Origin: Rubritalea squalenifaciens DSM 18772
Lineage (GTDB): Bacteria; Verrucomicrobiota; Verrucomicrobiia; Verrucomicrobiales; Akkermansiaceae
Direction: 5' to 3'
Assembly: GCF_900141815.1 (NCBI RefSeq)
Contig: NZ_FQYR01000003.1
Location: forward strand, 124,001 to 188,000
DNA: 64,000 nucleotides
Position 1 is the stretch's first letter. Each line of letters starts with the position of its first letter. Shown here one piece after another: positions 41,217 to 53,000 of the stretch. The translations under genes were made by a program, and so were the position numbers. The notes beneath the pieces are model-generated. The model ran no database searches and was not told the DNA's origin. It saw only the letters and a list, made by a program, of their open reading frames with translations.

Positions 41217-44200
41217 TTATTTTCTGGTGACTTCGATTTTGATCGTGAAGAAGCGAGGAGTGGATTGGAGTGGGAAGATTAGGGTGTGGCGTTGGTAGCC
41301 GTCGCCGAGGTCTTCGGTGGTGGTGTTGGTGGGGAGTTCACCGAGTTCGGTGGGTGTCTGCCATTGGTCTAGGTTGGCGGAGACGACAGGGGTGATGGTG
41401 ACGCCGGATGCGCTGTTGGTAGGTTCGAGGTAGGTGAAGACGAAACTATCAGCATCTTGTTCTCCGCTAGGCAGGCGGGAGCGGTCGATACTGGCGTTGT
41501 TCGGGTCACCGAGTCCGAAGGCGAAGTAGAGGATGTTTGCGATACCATTGTTGGACCAATCGAGGAAGTCGTCGGAGCCGTCTGGGTTGAGGCCGTATCT
41601 GGCTCGGAATCCGTCTAGGTCATCGGTGAAGTCTATGGTAAGGGTGATGCTGGTTGCAGTTTCCGTGACTTCCCATTCCAGCCAGCTGTTAGGGAGTGCG
41701 GGTAGATTGATGGTGTAGCCGTTGTCGGTGAGAGTGTTGGCGGAGAGGATGGTGAAGGATTCGCCGCCGCTGGGGGAGTAGTCATCTAGGTAGGTGACGT
41801 CGATGGTTCCGGCGAGGCTGGCGTTTCCTGAAATATCGAGGAAATCGTATTCGGATCCTTGGGTGGTGCCGGCGAGTTCGATTTCGAGAGTTCCGGCGGC
41901 AAGTTGGGTGTAGTCGCCGGTGATGGTGGTGTGGGCGGGGGAGTTACCAGGGGAGAAGGTGCCGGAGGTGTTGGTGAGATTACCACTGATTGCCGCAACC
42001 TCCAGTGTAGCTCCAGTGAGCAGATTGAAGGTGTCGTCGTTGCCGATCTGGAGGGTTCCGGCGATGCTCATCGTGGCCTGATTCTGGAGGGTGGCGGTAT
42101 TGAGACCGGCATTGTTGAGGTCGAAGTTTCCGCCGATGTGGACGCTTGTGTCGGCGTCCTCGGCAAGCATGGTGCAGCCATTGCCCACTTCGAGCAATCC
42201 AGCAGTGCTGAAGTGTGCGCCCTGACGCACCTTTAGGCTGGAACCGGCGGCGGTGGCGGTGCTGCCTACTTCCACATCTCCGGCAAACTGGCTGGTGCTG
42301 CCAGCCCCTGTTACCGTGTAGTGACCGATTCCGCGTTCGCCGATTCTCACGTTGTTTGTGTTGAGCTCCTGGAAGAGATGGGTGGCTCCGTTCTGGACGG
42401 TCACACTGCCCGATCCACCTTCCTCCAGAGCGATTCTCAATTGGCTGAAGTTGTCGTAATGCGTGAAGGTTGTGGCTGCGCCGTCAATGATCATGGTGGC
42501 AGTTCCTTGTTCACCTACCCACACGCGTTCGATCGCCACTGTGGAGCCATTTCTGACCGTCATGGTGCCGCTGGCGGTATCATCGTTACCTATGTAAAGC
42601 CGGGCAATGTCACCGTTTTCTGTGACCCACGTGCTGTTGTCCAGGGTCAGGCTTCCGATGCCGTAGTCTCCGACGGAAATTGATCCGGGGCAGTCGAGGG
42701 CGCTTCCGTTTGTTAGGGTAACAAATCCTTCTCCATCTTGCGTGGCACTCCCGTCTCCGACATCCATGCCTGTAACCCCGAGGGTGGAAGCGTCGACGTT
42801 GATTCGACCAACTGATTCATCGTCGCCTAGCACTAGGAAGCCCATGTCTATTGAGCTGCCGGAGAACAGGTCGATGGTGGCCTGGCCTGAGCCGTCGCCG
42901 ACAAACATGCTCTTGCCGCCAGAGAGTTTCGCTCCGTTTTGCAGGGTCATGGCAACGGTGCCTGTTTGGTCGGCGAAATCAATGTATTCGTGGGTGATCC
43001 ATTGCGCGCCGTTGTCCAGGCTGACATTAGCATTGCCATTCTCCCCTAGTCGCGCGCCTAGGCGAGTGGTGAGGACGGTGCCGCTTCCATCGAGAATGAT
43101 ATTTCCCGTCTCGCCCGCATTCCATCCGGCGAGAAGCTGGCCGTTGAAATCCGTGCTGACCGGCTCGCCGTCGCCCGCCAGTGTCAGAAAGCTGCCTTCG
43201 CCAGACGTGTCAGACACGAGATTGTAACCGCCGAAAGTGATGGTGCTTGTGTCGCCATTGCCGATGCGCACGACACTCTTGAGGTCAGTGATCCAGCTGC
43301 CGTGATCTCCGAGCCGTGCGTTGCCAGTGATATCCAGGGAACTTGGGTTCTGAGAGCTGGATGAGGTCAGGTTCAGAACTCCGGACTCATCGCTTGCAAG
43401 ATTGTTGCCGACAATGAGGTCCCCGGCGATGCTGACCTGGGCACCGTCTAATAAGTTTGCCTTGCCATTGCTCAGGTGTCCCACCGTTAGGTCACTGCCC
43501 GTTTGAAAGGATCCGCCGACGATATTCATGTGACCAAAGTCACCGGCTGAAGTTGACCCGCTATGGCCCAAGGTGACTTCTTCTGTAAGCATCACGTTTG
43601 AATGTGTGCAATTGACTGTTCCCTGACCATTTAAGCCAATCAATAGGTTCGATCCTGTGATTTGGCTGTTGGTCGCGCTGAACGCGCCATTCGACCCTCC
43701 AACCCTGATAGGGCCAGCATCGAGGCTGGCATCCTGCATGGCGAAGACTCCAGAGCTCCCAGAGAAGTAAGAGACACGCAGCAAATCGATATCCAAGGTA
43801 TCACCTGCGGCCATGCTCAGGTATCCATCACCATTAAACCCTACATAGAGGTTTCGGAGCGAGCCGTTGGCTCCGGTCCAAGTACCCGTGGAACCGCTGG
43901 AGTTTGCTAAATACATATGTCCAATACTGGTGCGCAGGGCCAGTTCGGCATTGCCTTCCATCGTTAAGGTGCCATGCCCTTGGTCACCGATGTAGATAGT
44001 CTCGCTAGCTGTGAGGGTAGAGCCGTCGCCCATTGAAATAGTTCCGTATTCCCCTTCATAGTAGCCAACAAATAAGCGTGTTCTGCTGCTGTCTAGATCC
44101 AGATCGGCACCCCCTTGAAGTGTGAGGACTCCACCGTCATTAGTGCTATTCGAAAGAATCATCCAGTTTTTCCTGCTGTCTCTATCGCTCAAGAAATCGG

Positions 44201-46292
44201 CGTCTCCGACACCGATGAAAGCTCCATCATAATATGAATTTCCATGATCGAAGTATTGGATGTCGAGGATCCCCGTGCCTCGGGCAGAAGACTCATCCCC
44301 AAGGGTGATGTTGTCAGATAGAAGGCGTGGTGTGGTCGTGGTTCCGAGCCTCCCACCAATTTCGATCACTCCGTAACCGCCATCGCCTGAGCCTAGGTAG
44401 AGATCTCCGGTGCGAAAGATCGTGCTTTGGTTCAAGACCAGCTTGCCGTTGCCAGTTTCGCCGATGGTCATGCTTTGGGAGCTGTGGTCGATGGTGCTTC
44501 CCGTGTATTCCATGATGGCATTGCCTGTGCTATCGGCGGATTCCAGCAGCCAGGGTGCGGTGTTTTCGTAGTCCCAGTTTCCACCGGTGAGGTGGATAGA
44601 GCCGTCGTTGAAGACCAGGCTGCCGCCACCCGCGCTGGTGGAGAGACTGGGGGTGGTGAGGCTTCCGCCGTCGATGGTGATCCGGGCCGAGTTGGCGGCG
44701 ATCACTCCGGTTGTGGCCGTGAAGGTTCCGCCGTTCAGAGCAAGTTTTCCTCCATTATCGACGGTGGCAGTAGTGCCGACTTTTACGGTGCCCCCGGACT
44801 GGGTGAATGTACCGGAGTTGTTCAGGCTGTTGGTTTCGAAGTTCCCGCTAGTGAGATCGAAATCAGCCCCACTGTTGAAGGTGGATGTTGTGGTTGTGGT
44901 GAGAGTTCCTCCCTGCTGGTCGATCCGGCCGGAGCTGGTCAGGCTGTTTGTCGTGAAGTTTCCGTTGCCGAGACCGAAGACCGTGGCTCCTCCGAAGGAG
45001 GATGCGGTGGAGACAGTGAATGTCCCGCCGCTTTGAGCCATGTTGCCGGTGGCGGAAAGGCTTTTTGTGGTGAAAGAACCGTCTCTCAGGTCGAAGTTGG
45101 AGTGTCCTGTTAGAGTAGAAATGCCGTTCGCGGAGAAGCTGCCACCGGACTGGTCGTAAATGCCGGAGCTAGTGAAGTCGGTCGTGTTGAATACACCACC
45201 ATCCAGGTCGAAGCTTCCGTTCTGGTGGACGACTGTTCCGTTCGTGATGGTCGTTGTACCCGAACTCTGCGTAAAGGAGCCGTTTCCACCGCCTGCTGCG
45301 GAAGATCCAGCGATTGCAAAATTCGCAGCATTGAGCGTGCCGTTAGAGAGTGTCAGAGTGCCGGTCGATCCTGGATTCCGCGCGACTTCCAGTTTGTTGG
45401 CCACGCTGAGGCTGGAGCCGCTGCCCGTGACCGTCAGCGTGCCTCCTCCGTTGAAGCCGACGAACAGGTTGTCACCCACTGTCGCCGGGCTAGCGTTGAC
45501 CTGCCAGGTGCCATGACCCGTGCTGACATGCCCCATATAGACCTCATCGGTGACGTTCAGCGTCGCGCCAGCGCTTTGGTTGATCCATCCCGTGCCAGCT
45601 CCGAAAAGGAGATCGTCGAGCACAGCGATTCCGGTTCCTGCGCCGAGGTTCAGTGTTCCCGTCGACCCGCTGTTGTGGCCGACCCGCAGATCGGTCCCGA
45701 CCGATCCGGTGGCGTTGTTACTGAAGGTCAGTGTACCTTCGCCGTCCAGACCGAGGTTGATGACACTGGTTGTGGACAGGCTGCTATCCGCCCCATCCAC
45801 CAGCAAGGTTCCGATTCCTGAACTATCGTCGCCGAGGGTAAGATAGGAACCGGTACTGAGAGAACTCCCACCTTTCACTTCCATCTCGCCAGTCCCCGGG
45901 CCTCCCAAAATTATTGAGCCAGAAGTAAACTCGCTGTCATTGTTTAGGTAAACGCGTGTTGTCCCGTCTTTCTCGTTCCCCAGCAGGGATTGGCCAGACA
46001 CCGTGACGTTTCCGGGTGAACTTTGGCCGATGCTCAGAACTTGTGCCGGGCCTCTCGCACCCATTTCGAGCTTGGCGATATCGATGGGAAGAAACACTTG
46101 CGTTGAGCTGCTATGGAATAGGAATGAAGCAGTGTCGTTAGGTCCCGGTCTCTGATTGTTCACCCAGTTGAATGGCAGACTCCACGTATTGTTGGTCCCA
46201 CCGCCGCCACTCCAAATCGCCGTCGCAGCCTGAGCACTGATCGGACTGGTGAGAGTTAGCAAAATGAATGTTTTATAAAGTCTCGGTTTCAA
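41217..46292 (-). CDS. Very large secreted beta-helix surface protein with shared C-terminal domain
   Basis: The 1691-residue protein has a signal peptide (YKTFILLTLTSPISAQAA) and the start WSGGGGTNNTWSLPFNW, typical of verrucomicrobial autotransporter-like proteins. Most of it consists of short beta-helix repeats with LxVGxxxxGTLxLxxG rungs (VGFNGGGTLTVTGSGSSLSV, VGHNSGSTGTLNLGAGTGI). Near residue 1460 is NTSGTFSPGNSPAHTTITGD, an element also present in the 2336-residue protein. The last ~130 residues are the shared domain (DDFLDWSNNGIANILYFAFG, GELPTNTTTEDLGDGYQRHT). There is no 12-strand autotransporter barrel, so surface attachment must differ from classical type V secretion. Confidence 0.9.
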   Translation of the reverse strand: MKPRLYKTFILLTLTSPISAQAATAIWSGGGGTNNTWSLPFNWVNNQRPGPNDTASFLFHSSSTQVFLPIDIAKLEMGARGPAQVLSIGQSSPGNVTVSGQSLLGNEKDGTTRVYLNNDSEFTSGSIILGGPGTGEMEVKGGSSLSTGSYLTLGDDSSGIGTLLVDGADSSLSTTSVINLGLDGEGTLTFSNNATGSVGTDLRVGHNSGSTGTLNLGAGTGIAVLDDLLFGAGTGWINQSAGATLNVTDEVYMGHVSTGHGTWQVNASPATVGDNLFVGFNGGGTLTVTGSGSSLSVANKLEVARNPGSTGTLTLSNGTLNAANFAIAGSSAAGGGNGSFTQSSGTTTITNGTVVHQNGSFDLDGGVFNTTDFTSSGIYDQSGGSFSANGISTLTGHSNFDLRDGSFTTKSLSATGNMAQSGGTFTVSTASSFGGATVFGLGNGNFTTNSLTSSGRIDQQGGTLTTTTTSTFNSGADFDLTSGNFETNSLNNSGTFTQSGGTVKVGTTATVDNGGKLALNGGTFTATTGVIAANSARITIDGGSLTTPSLSTSAGGGSLVFNDGSIHLTGGNWDYENTAPWLLESADSTGNAIMEYTGSTIDHSSQSMTIGETGNGKLVLNQSTIFRTGDLYLGSGDGGYGVIEIGGRLGTTTTPRLLSDNITLGDESSARGTGILDIQYFDHGNSYYDGAFIGVGDADFLSDRDSRKNWMILSNSTNDGGVLTLQGGADLDLDSSRTRLFVGYYEGEYGTISMGDGSTLTASETIYIGDQGHGTLTMEGNAELALRTSIGHMYLANSSGSTGTWTGANGSLRNLYVGFNGDGYLSMAAGDTLDIDLLRVSYFSGSSGVFAMQDASLDAGPIRVGGSNGAFSATNSQITGSNLLIGLNGQGTVNCTHSNVMLTEEVTLGHSGSTSAGDFGHMNIVGGSFQTGSDLTVGHLSNGKANLLDGAQVSIAGDLIVGNNLASDESGVLNLTSSSSQNPSSLDITGNARLGDHGSWITDLKSVVRIGNGDTSTITFGGYNLVSDTSGEGSFLTLAGDGEPVSTDFNGQLLAGWNAGETGNIILDGSGTVLTTRLGARLGENGNANVSLDNGAQWITHEYIDFADQTGTVAMTLQNGAKLSGGKSMFVGDGSGQATIDLFSGSSIDMGFLVLGDDESVGRINVDASTLGVTGMDVGDGSATQDGEGFVTLTNGSALDCPGSISVGDYGIGSLTLDNSTWVTENGDIARLYIGNDDTASGTMTVRNGSTVAIERVWVGEQGTATMIIDGAATTFTHYDNFSQLRIALEEGGSGSVTVQNGATHLFQELNTNNVRIGERGIGHYTVTGAGSTSQFAGDVEVGSTATAAGSSLKVRQGAHFSTAGLLEVGNGCTMLAEDADTSVHIGGNFDLNNAGLNTATLQNQATMSIAGTLQIGNDDTFNLLTGATLEVAAISGNLTNTSGTFSPGNSPAHTTITGDYTQLAAGTLEIELAGTTQGSEYDFLDISGNASLAGTIDVTYLDDYSPSGGESFTILSANTLTDNGYTINLPALPNSWLEWEVTETATSITLTIDFTDDLDGFRARYGLNPDGSDDFLDWSNNGIANILYFAFGLGDPNNASIDRSRLPSGEQDADSFVFTYLEPTNSASGVTITPVVSANLDQWQTPTELGELPTNTTTEDLGDGYQRHTLIFPLQSTPRFFTIKIEVTRK

Positions 46293-46378
46293 GTTTAGTA
46301 ATGGCGGGTGAGGTTATGGGGGCAACTTGAGTTCTCATTCGGCGTTCGGAGCCGAGGGCGGTGGGGGGTGTCAGTTTG

Positions 46379-47008
46379 TTAGCGCCTGCGGCGAAAGATG
46401 AGAGTGAGGCTGGCGAGACCGATGAGGGTGGTGGATGTGGGTTCCGGGACCGAGGTGGTCTGGATGAGTTGGAAGGCAAAGGAGCCATTCGGTTCGATCC
46501 TCCAATTTTCAAGATTTACTTCGTCGGGTTCAACGGCGTAGTTGCCAGAGGAAGATGAGAATGCCCAGAAGGCATTGCTGCCGTCACCAGTTTGGCCAAT
46601 TGCATTTTCGTGAATTTGGAGCCAGTAATTCCCAGCGTTTAGGTCGACAGATCCTGTATCGATGTCCACCTGCAGATAGTTTCTTCCGGAGTTGAATTCG
46701 ATGCCTGAGTCGGAAGAGGTGGGGGCATTGTCGGCCCCTGAGTGGAGGATGGATCCTGGCAGTCCGGTGTCGTCTGTCCAGATTGCCCAGCCGAGGTCAC
46801 CGGAGAACCCACCGTCGGAGATATCGCCAATCCAGACGCGAATGGTGTTGAAGCTTAACGCTTGGTTGAGGGTGAAGTAATCAGCATGTGCAACACCGGC
46901 GATGTTTCCATAGAAATTGTTGGGAGTGCCGTTGTTATAAACAATGGCTGCAGGTGCGATGCTGGTGAGGGCGAGAGCCAAGGTGGCTGTTAGGATGCTG
47001 TGTTTCAT
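46379..47008 (-). CDS. PEP-CTERM exported protein
   Basis: The 209-residue protein has a signal peptide (ILTATLALALTSIAPAAIV), a single beta-sandwich-like mature domain (ADYFTLNQALSFNTIRVWIG, DLNAGNYWLQIHENAIGQTG) and the tail VPEPTSTTLIGLASLTLIF plus RRRR. It lies between two giant surface-protein genes on the same strand (38 and 86 bp gaps), so it may share their transcription. The mature domain resembles those of other PEP-CTERM proteins and has no assigned function. Confidence 0.9.
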   Translation of the reverse strand: MKHSILTATLALALTSIAPAAIVYNNGTPNNFYGNIAGVAHADYFTLNQALSFNTIRVWIGDISDGGFSGDLGWAIWTDDTGLPGSILHSGADNAPTSSDSGIEFNSGRNYLQVDIDTGSVDLNAGNYWLQIHENAIGQTGDGSNAFWAFSSSSGNYAVEPDEVNLENWRIEPNGSFAFQLIQTTSVPEPTSTTLIGLASLTLIFRRRR

Positions 47009-47046
47009 GAGTGTGTTTGGGTAAGAATGGTCGGGTCTTTAGCGGC

Positions 47047-50000
47047 TTAGTCACCGACGGTGACTTCGACGGTGAAGAAGCGAGGGCTGGTTTTTATCGG
47101 GAAGGTGAGGGTGTGGCGCTGGTAGCCGTCGCCGAGGTCTTCGGTGATGGTGGAGGTGGGGAGTTCGCCGAGGGCGGGGGGTGTTTGCCAGGCGGTTAGG
47201 TTGGTGGAGATGACGGGCGTTATACTGATTCCTGTGGTCGTGGCGATGGGTTCGAGGTAGGTGAAGGCGAAACTATCGCCATCTTGTTCTCCGCTAGGAA
47301 GACGAGAGCGGTTTATGCTGGCGTTGTTCGGGTCGCCGAGGCCGAAGGCGTGGTAGAGGATGTTTTTTGTCCCATTGTTGGACCAATCGAGGAAGTCGTC
47401 TGAGCCGTCTGGGTTGAGGCCGTATTGAGCGCGGAAGCCCTCAATGTTGTCGGTGAATTCGACGCTGAGGGTGAGGCTGGTGGCGGTGGTTCCTACTTTC
47501 CATTCCAGTCCGCTGTTGGCGAGGTCTGGGAGGTTGAGGGTGTAACCGTTGTTAGTGAGGGTGCCTGCGGAGAGGATGGTGAAGGATTCGCCGCCGCTGG
47601 GGGAGTAGTCGCCTAGGAAGGTGACGTTGATGTTACCGGCGAGGTTGGCGGTGCCTGAGATGTCAAGGAAGTCGTATTCGCTGCCCTGAGTGGGGCCGGC
47701 GAGTTCGATTTCGAGGGTGCCAGCGGCTTGCTGGGTGTAGTCACCGCTGATGGTGGTGTGGGCAGGGGAGTTGCCTGGGGAGAAGGTTCCCGAGGTGTTG
47801 GTGAGGCTGCCTGAGAGATTGTCGGTTTTCAGCGTGCCCGCTTCAATGATCGTGGTGCCCGTGTAGCTGTTGTTGCCCGCTAGGATGACGGTGCTATTGC
47901 CGGTCTTAGTGACGGAGCCAGGCCCGCTGGTGTGATCAACGATGGTTCCGGCAAAGGTGCTGAGGCCGCTATTCTTGCCGATTGTTAGTGCGGTGCCGTC
48001 AGTCGGGTCGGTGATGGCGATGGTTCCTTCGCCATTACTGAAATTTGCAAACGTGAAGGAGGCCTCGTCAACTATGATAGCGGCTCCAGACCTCTGGAAT
48101 AACCCCCCTGTCACCGTGATACTCGCACCGGAGCTAATTCTCACCTGGTCTTCATTGTATAAGTCACCCTGTATCGTTAGCCCGGTGTTAGAGCCAGTGA
48201 CCGTTAAGGTCTTAAAGTTGCTAATATCACTAATCCCGAGGTTAGAGTCCACATTCCGGAATGTGATACTTCCTTTTACGGATCGAATTGAGCCAAACTC
48301 ACCGCTAGTTCCATCGAAGATCACTTCACCTCCGAAGCTTTCTAATCCACCGACCAAATGTCCCGAACCAGTCAGAGTTAATGCGCCGCTGCCGCGCTTC
48401 TCCATACGCCCTGAGCCGTTCAAGGTTTCATGCGTGAAGCTCCCATCGAATAGGGTCGATGAGTTATCGGATCCGACTTGAAGCTCACCCACTCGGTAAT
48501 TCACCGTGCCACCACCTGCGATTGAACCCATCTGGTATTGGGCTCCAAAATCGTCATCATCAAAAGTCAGGGTGGCTCCCGAGGCTACAATCACAGAACT
48601 CTTGCTCAGGGCTGTGGTGTTACCTTCGCTGATGATGAGGTTGCCCGCCTCAATCGTCGTGGCCCCGCTATAGGTGTTCGCTCCGCTTAAAGTGATGGAG
48701 TTGCTGCCCGTCTTAGTGACCGAGCCTGGGCCGCTGGTGTGGTCGACGATGGTACCGGCGAAGGTGCTGTTGCCACTGTTGGAGCCGATCGTTAGGGCGG
48801 TGCCATTGGTCGGATCGCTGATCGCGATGGTGCCCTTATTCGTAAAGCCAAATTTCGGGACGACGAGGCTCGCCCGATCCACGGTAGTGGTGGCTCCGCT
48901 GTCATGGATGAACTCATTCAGTGGGCGGACGGTAGCTCCATCTTCGACCAGGAGCGTATTGAAGTTCTCCACATTTCCCGTGGTTTCGACCAGCGTCCCG
49001 GCGCCCGTGATCGTCAAGGTGTTAAAGCTGCGCAGTTGACCAACAACAAACGCGTTGTCGGTATTTCGAATGGTGGTGGAGGCCAGGGCATCGACCCGAT
49101 CAAAGCTCCCCACCGCCCCGTCAAGGGTCACGCTTCCAGATTGAACTTCCAGCAATCCCACATCATGGCCGGAACCGGTCAGGGTCAGCATGCCGCTGCC
49201 GTTCTTTTCGACTTGTCCACTGGTCGTGGTCTCAGTCAAACGAAAGGCCCCGGAGAAGGTCGTGGAGGCATTGTCCCGGCCAATGTCCAAAGTGCCAGTG
49301 CCCACATCAATCACCCCGGCACCCGCTACGGAGCCGATTCGGTATTCCCATTGGTCGACATCATCAAAGGTGAGCTGCGCGCCCGAGGCCACAGTCACGG
49401 CGGAATTTGCAAGGGTAGTCACGTTTCCGTTGCTGATAGCCAAGGTCCCCTCACTGATCATCGTCGCCCCGCTATAGGTGTTCGCCCCGGAAAAGATGAC
49501 AGTGCTATTGCCGGTCTTGGTGACAGAGCCCGGGCCGTTGGTATGGTCTTTGATGATTCCGCTGAAGGTGCTGGTGCCGTTGCTTGAGCCTACTGTTAGG
49601 GCGGATCCAGCATTGGGATCCGGGTCGCTGATGGCGATGGTGCCTGCAGTGTTATCAAACTTGGCAAAGGTGAAGGACGCTCTATCAACCGTGAGTGTAT
49701 CTCCCGTAGATTGAAAGAAATCACCGCTTGTGACGACTCGGGATCCTGATGAGATCGTTAGCTGATTTTCATTGGTGAAATCACCCGTAGAGATGACTTC
49801 GGTTCCACCTCCAATGATGTTGAGAGTTCCAAAGTTTAGCAAAGAGTTCACTTGAAAAGTCTCATCAACATCTTGAATGGTCATTGTTGAATTTGAACTT
49901 TGTATTTTAAGTGCGCCAAAGTTGCCACTCGCACCGTCGATCAAGATGCCTCCCTCAAAGACCTCAAGCTCCCCAATCGAATGATTTGAACCATTTAGTG

Positions 50001-53000
50001 TGAGCGTACCGCCGCCACGTTTTTCAATTTCGCCAGGGCTGTTAAGAGTATCATAGGTAAACGCTCCTGAAAATGTGGTTGAAGTGTTGTTAAGGCCTAC
50101 GTCGAGTTCGCCAAGCCTAAAGTCGACCGTGCCCCCTCCAGCAAGCGAACCGATCTGATAGGATGATCCAACCCCATCATCATCAAAAAGTAGCGTGGCT
50201 CCCGAGGCCACGGTCACCGCACTGTTGCGTAAGGCGGTGGTGTTTCCCTCGCTGATGATGAGTGTGCCATCACTGACCGTCGTTGTGCCGCTGTAGGTAT
50301 TGGCTCCGGAAAAGATGACGGTGCTATCTCCGGCCTTGGTGATGGAACCTGGGCCGCTGGTGTGGTCGACGATCACTCCACTAAAGGTGCTCGTGCCGCT
50401 GTTGGTACCGATGGTGAGAGCGGTGCCGTCTGCCGGGTCACTGATGGCGATGGTTCCTAGTGCATTGCCATATCGAGCTAGGGTCAGCGATGCCCGGTCG
50501 ATGGTGGTAGTGTCTGAGGCATTTTGCTCGAAGACGCCAGTTGCTGTTAGGCGTGCTCCGTTCGATAGGGTGAATTGGTTAAAGTTTCTCAAATTCCCCT
50601 GAACGGTCAGGTCTGTGCCTGCTCCCGTAACTAACAAGGAACTCGCATTGTAGATTGAATCTATGCTGAGAGTGCTGACATTCTGGAGCGTAAGTTGGCT
50701 GCTTTCAGGGTGGTTCTGAATATCCCCTAAGTATCCTGCTGCGCCATCTATGATAAGCGAGCCATCTTTGATTTGCAGCTCTGATATGGAATGCCCGGAG
50801 CCGGTCAGAGTGAGTGTGCCCGAACCAAACTTTTTCACGACCCCCCCACCGAGATGAGGGGCGTCAACCAGAGCACCTGCAAAGGTGGTGGAGCTGTTGT
50901 CGAAACCAAGTTTCAATTCACCACCACTGAAATCCACCGTGCCACCCCCTGCTAGAGAACCGATGTTATAGTCAAATCCATCTCCCTGATCGTCAAATTT
51001 TAGAGTCGCTCCTGCGGCCACGGTCACCGCACTGTGATGCAGGGCACTGGTATTCCCCTTACTGATGATGATCTTGCCAGCTTCGATCTTGGTCGGTCCG
51101 CTGTAGGTATTGGCTCCAGTGAGGGTGAGAGAACCTGTGCCTTTTTTGATCAGCCCACCAGTTCCGCTGATGATTCCTGCAAAGGTAGAATCGCCATCGC
51201 CATTTCCGAGCGTGAGCGTGGAGGTGCCGAGGGCGAGATTTCCGACGCCTGATAGACTCGCGAATGTGGGGTTGAAGCCGTTGATGTCCAGGATGCCATT
51301 GGCACCTACGATGACGTGCGCGTTTTGTAGGGCAAGAGGATGACCCAGACGCACAATACCCTCCTCGATGCGGATGGTTCCGCTAAAAGTATTGGCTGCG
51401 GATAGGATGATGGTGCTATTGCCGGTTTTGATGATTGAACCAGATCCGCTGGTGTGATCGACGATGGTTCCGGCAAAGGTGCTGGTGTCGCTGTCGGTGC
51501 CGATGGTGAGCGCGGTGCCGCCTGCGGGGTCACTGATAGCGATGGTGCCTTGGGCATTGCCAAATCGAGCGAGAGTCAGCGATGCCTGGTCGATGATCGT
51601 AGTATCTGAGTCACTTTGCTCGAAGACGTCAGTCGCTGTGAGGCTGGCACCGTTCGACATGGAGAATTGGTTGAAATTTCTCAAGCTGCCCTCAATGGTG
51701 AAATCTGTGCTCGATCCCGTGACTAACAAAGTTCCCACGTTATAGAGTGAAGCTATGCTGGGGGTACTGCCATTTTGGATCGTGAAATGATTTTCAGAGT
51801 TGATCTGGATCTCCCCAAAATCTCCCGCGGCTCCGTCCAGGATAAGCGAGCCATCTCTGATTTGCAGAACTGTCACGTGATGCCCGGAGCCTGTCAGGGT
51901 GAGTGTGCCGGAACCAAACTTTTTGATCCCATCCCCATTAAAGTTAGGGTCATCCACAAGAGCGCCTGCAAAGGTGGTGGAGCTATTGTCCCAACCAATC
52001 CCCAGATCTCCTCCGTTAATATCTACTGTGCCGGCCCCAGCAAGAGAACCGATCGAGTAAACAAAGCCATCCCCCTGATCGTCAAATCTCAGAGTTGCCC
52101 CCGAAGCCACCGTCACCGCACTGTTAAGCAGGGCATTGGAATTACCCTGACTGATAGTGAGGCTGCCTGCTTCGATCGATGTCGCACCTGAGTAGGTATT
52201 GGCTCCGGAGAAAATGACCGTGCTGTTGCCTGTTTTTTTGACCGAGCCAGAACTGCTGGTGTGGTCGACAATGGCCCCGGCGAAAGTGCTGGTTCCGCTG
52301 CTAGAGCCGATGCTGAGTGCAGTTCCGCCCGTCGGGTCACTGATGGCAATGGTTCCCTGAGCGTCGCCAAATCGAGCGATCGTGAGCGACGCCTGGTCGA
52401 TGGTGGTGCTGTCTGACGCACCTTGCTCAAAGCTGCCTGTCGCTGTTAGGAGGGCTCCGTTTGAAAGGGTAAATTGGTTTTTATTATCGAAGTCTCCCTC
52501 TGTCGTGAGGTTCATGTTTGCTCCTGTGACTAGCAAGGTTCCTTCATTGTAGAGTGACTCTGCGCTGAGGGCATTGACGTTGCGGAGGGTGAGTTGCGTA
52601 TTACCAGCCAAGTTTTGGATATCCCCCAAGTCACCCGCAGTCCCGTCCAAGGTGAGCGAGCCTTCTCTGAGCTGCAGGCCATCTACCGAGTGGCCAGAGC
52701 CGGTGAGTGTGAAGGTGCCGGAACCATATTTGGCGATGACTCCAGCACTGAACGCAGCATCCTCAATAAAGGCACCAGCAAAGGTGGTGGAGCTGTTGTC
52801 GAAACCGAGTTCCAAACGGCTACCCTCAATGTCTACCGTGCCGCCTCCGGCAAGCGAGGCAAGACGGTATTCTGAGCCATCACCATTATCGTCAAATCTA
52901 AGAGTCGCTCCTGCGGCCATGGTCACCGCGCTGTTTTGCAAGGCATTGGTATTCCCCTGGCCGATCACGAGGCTGCCTGCCTGAACCGATGTTGAGCCTG

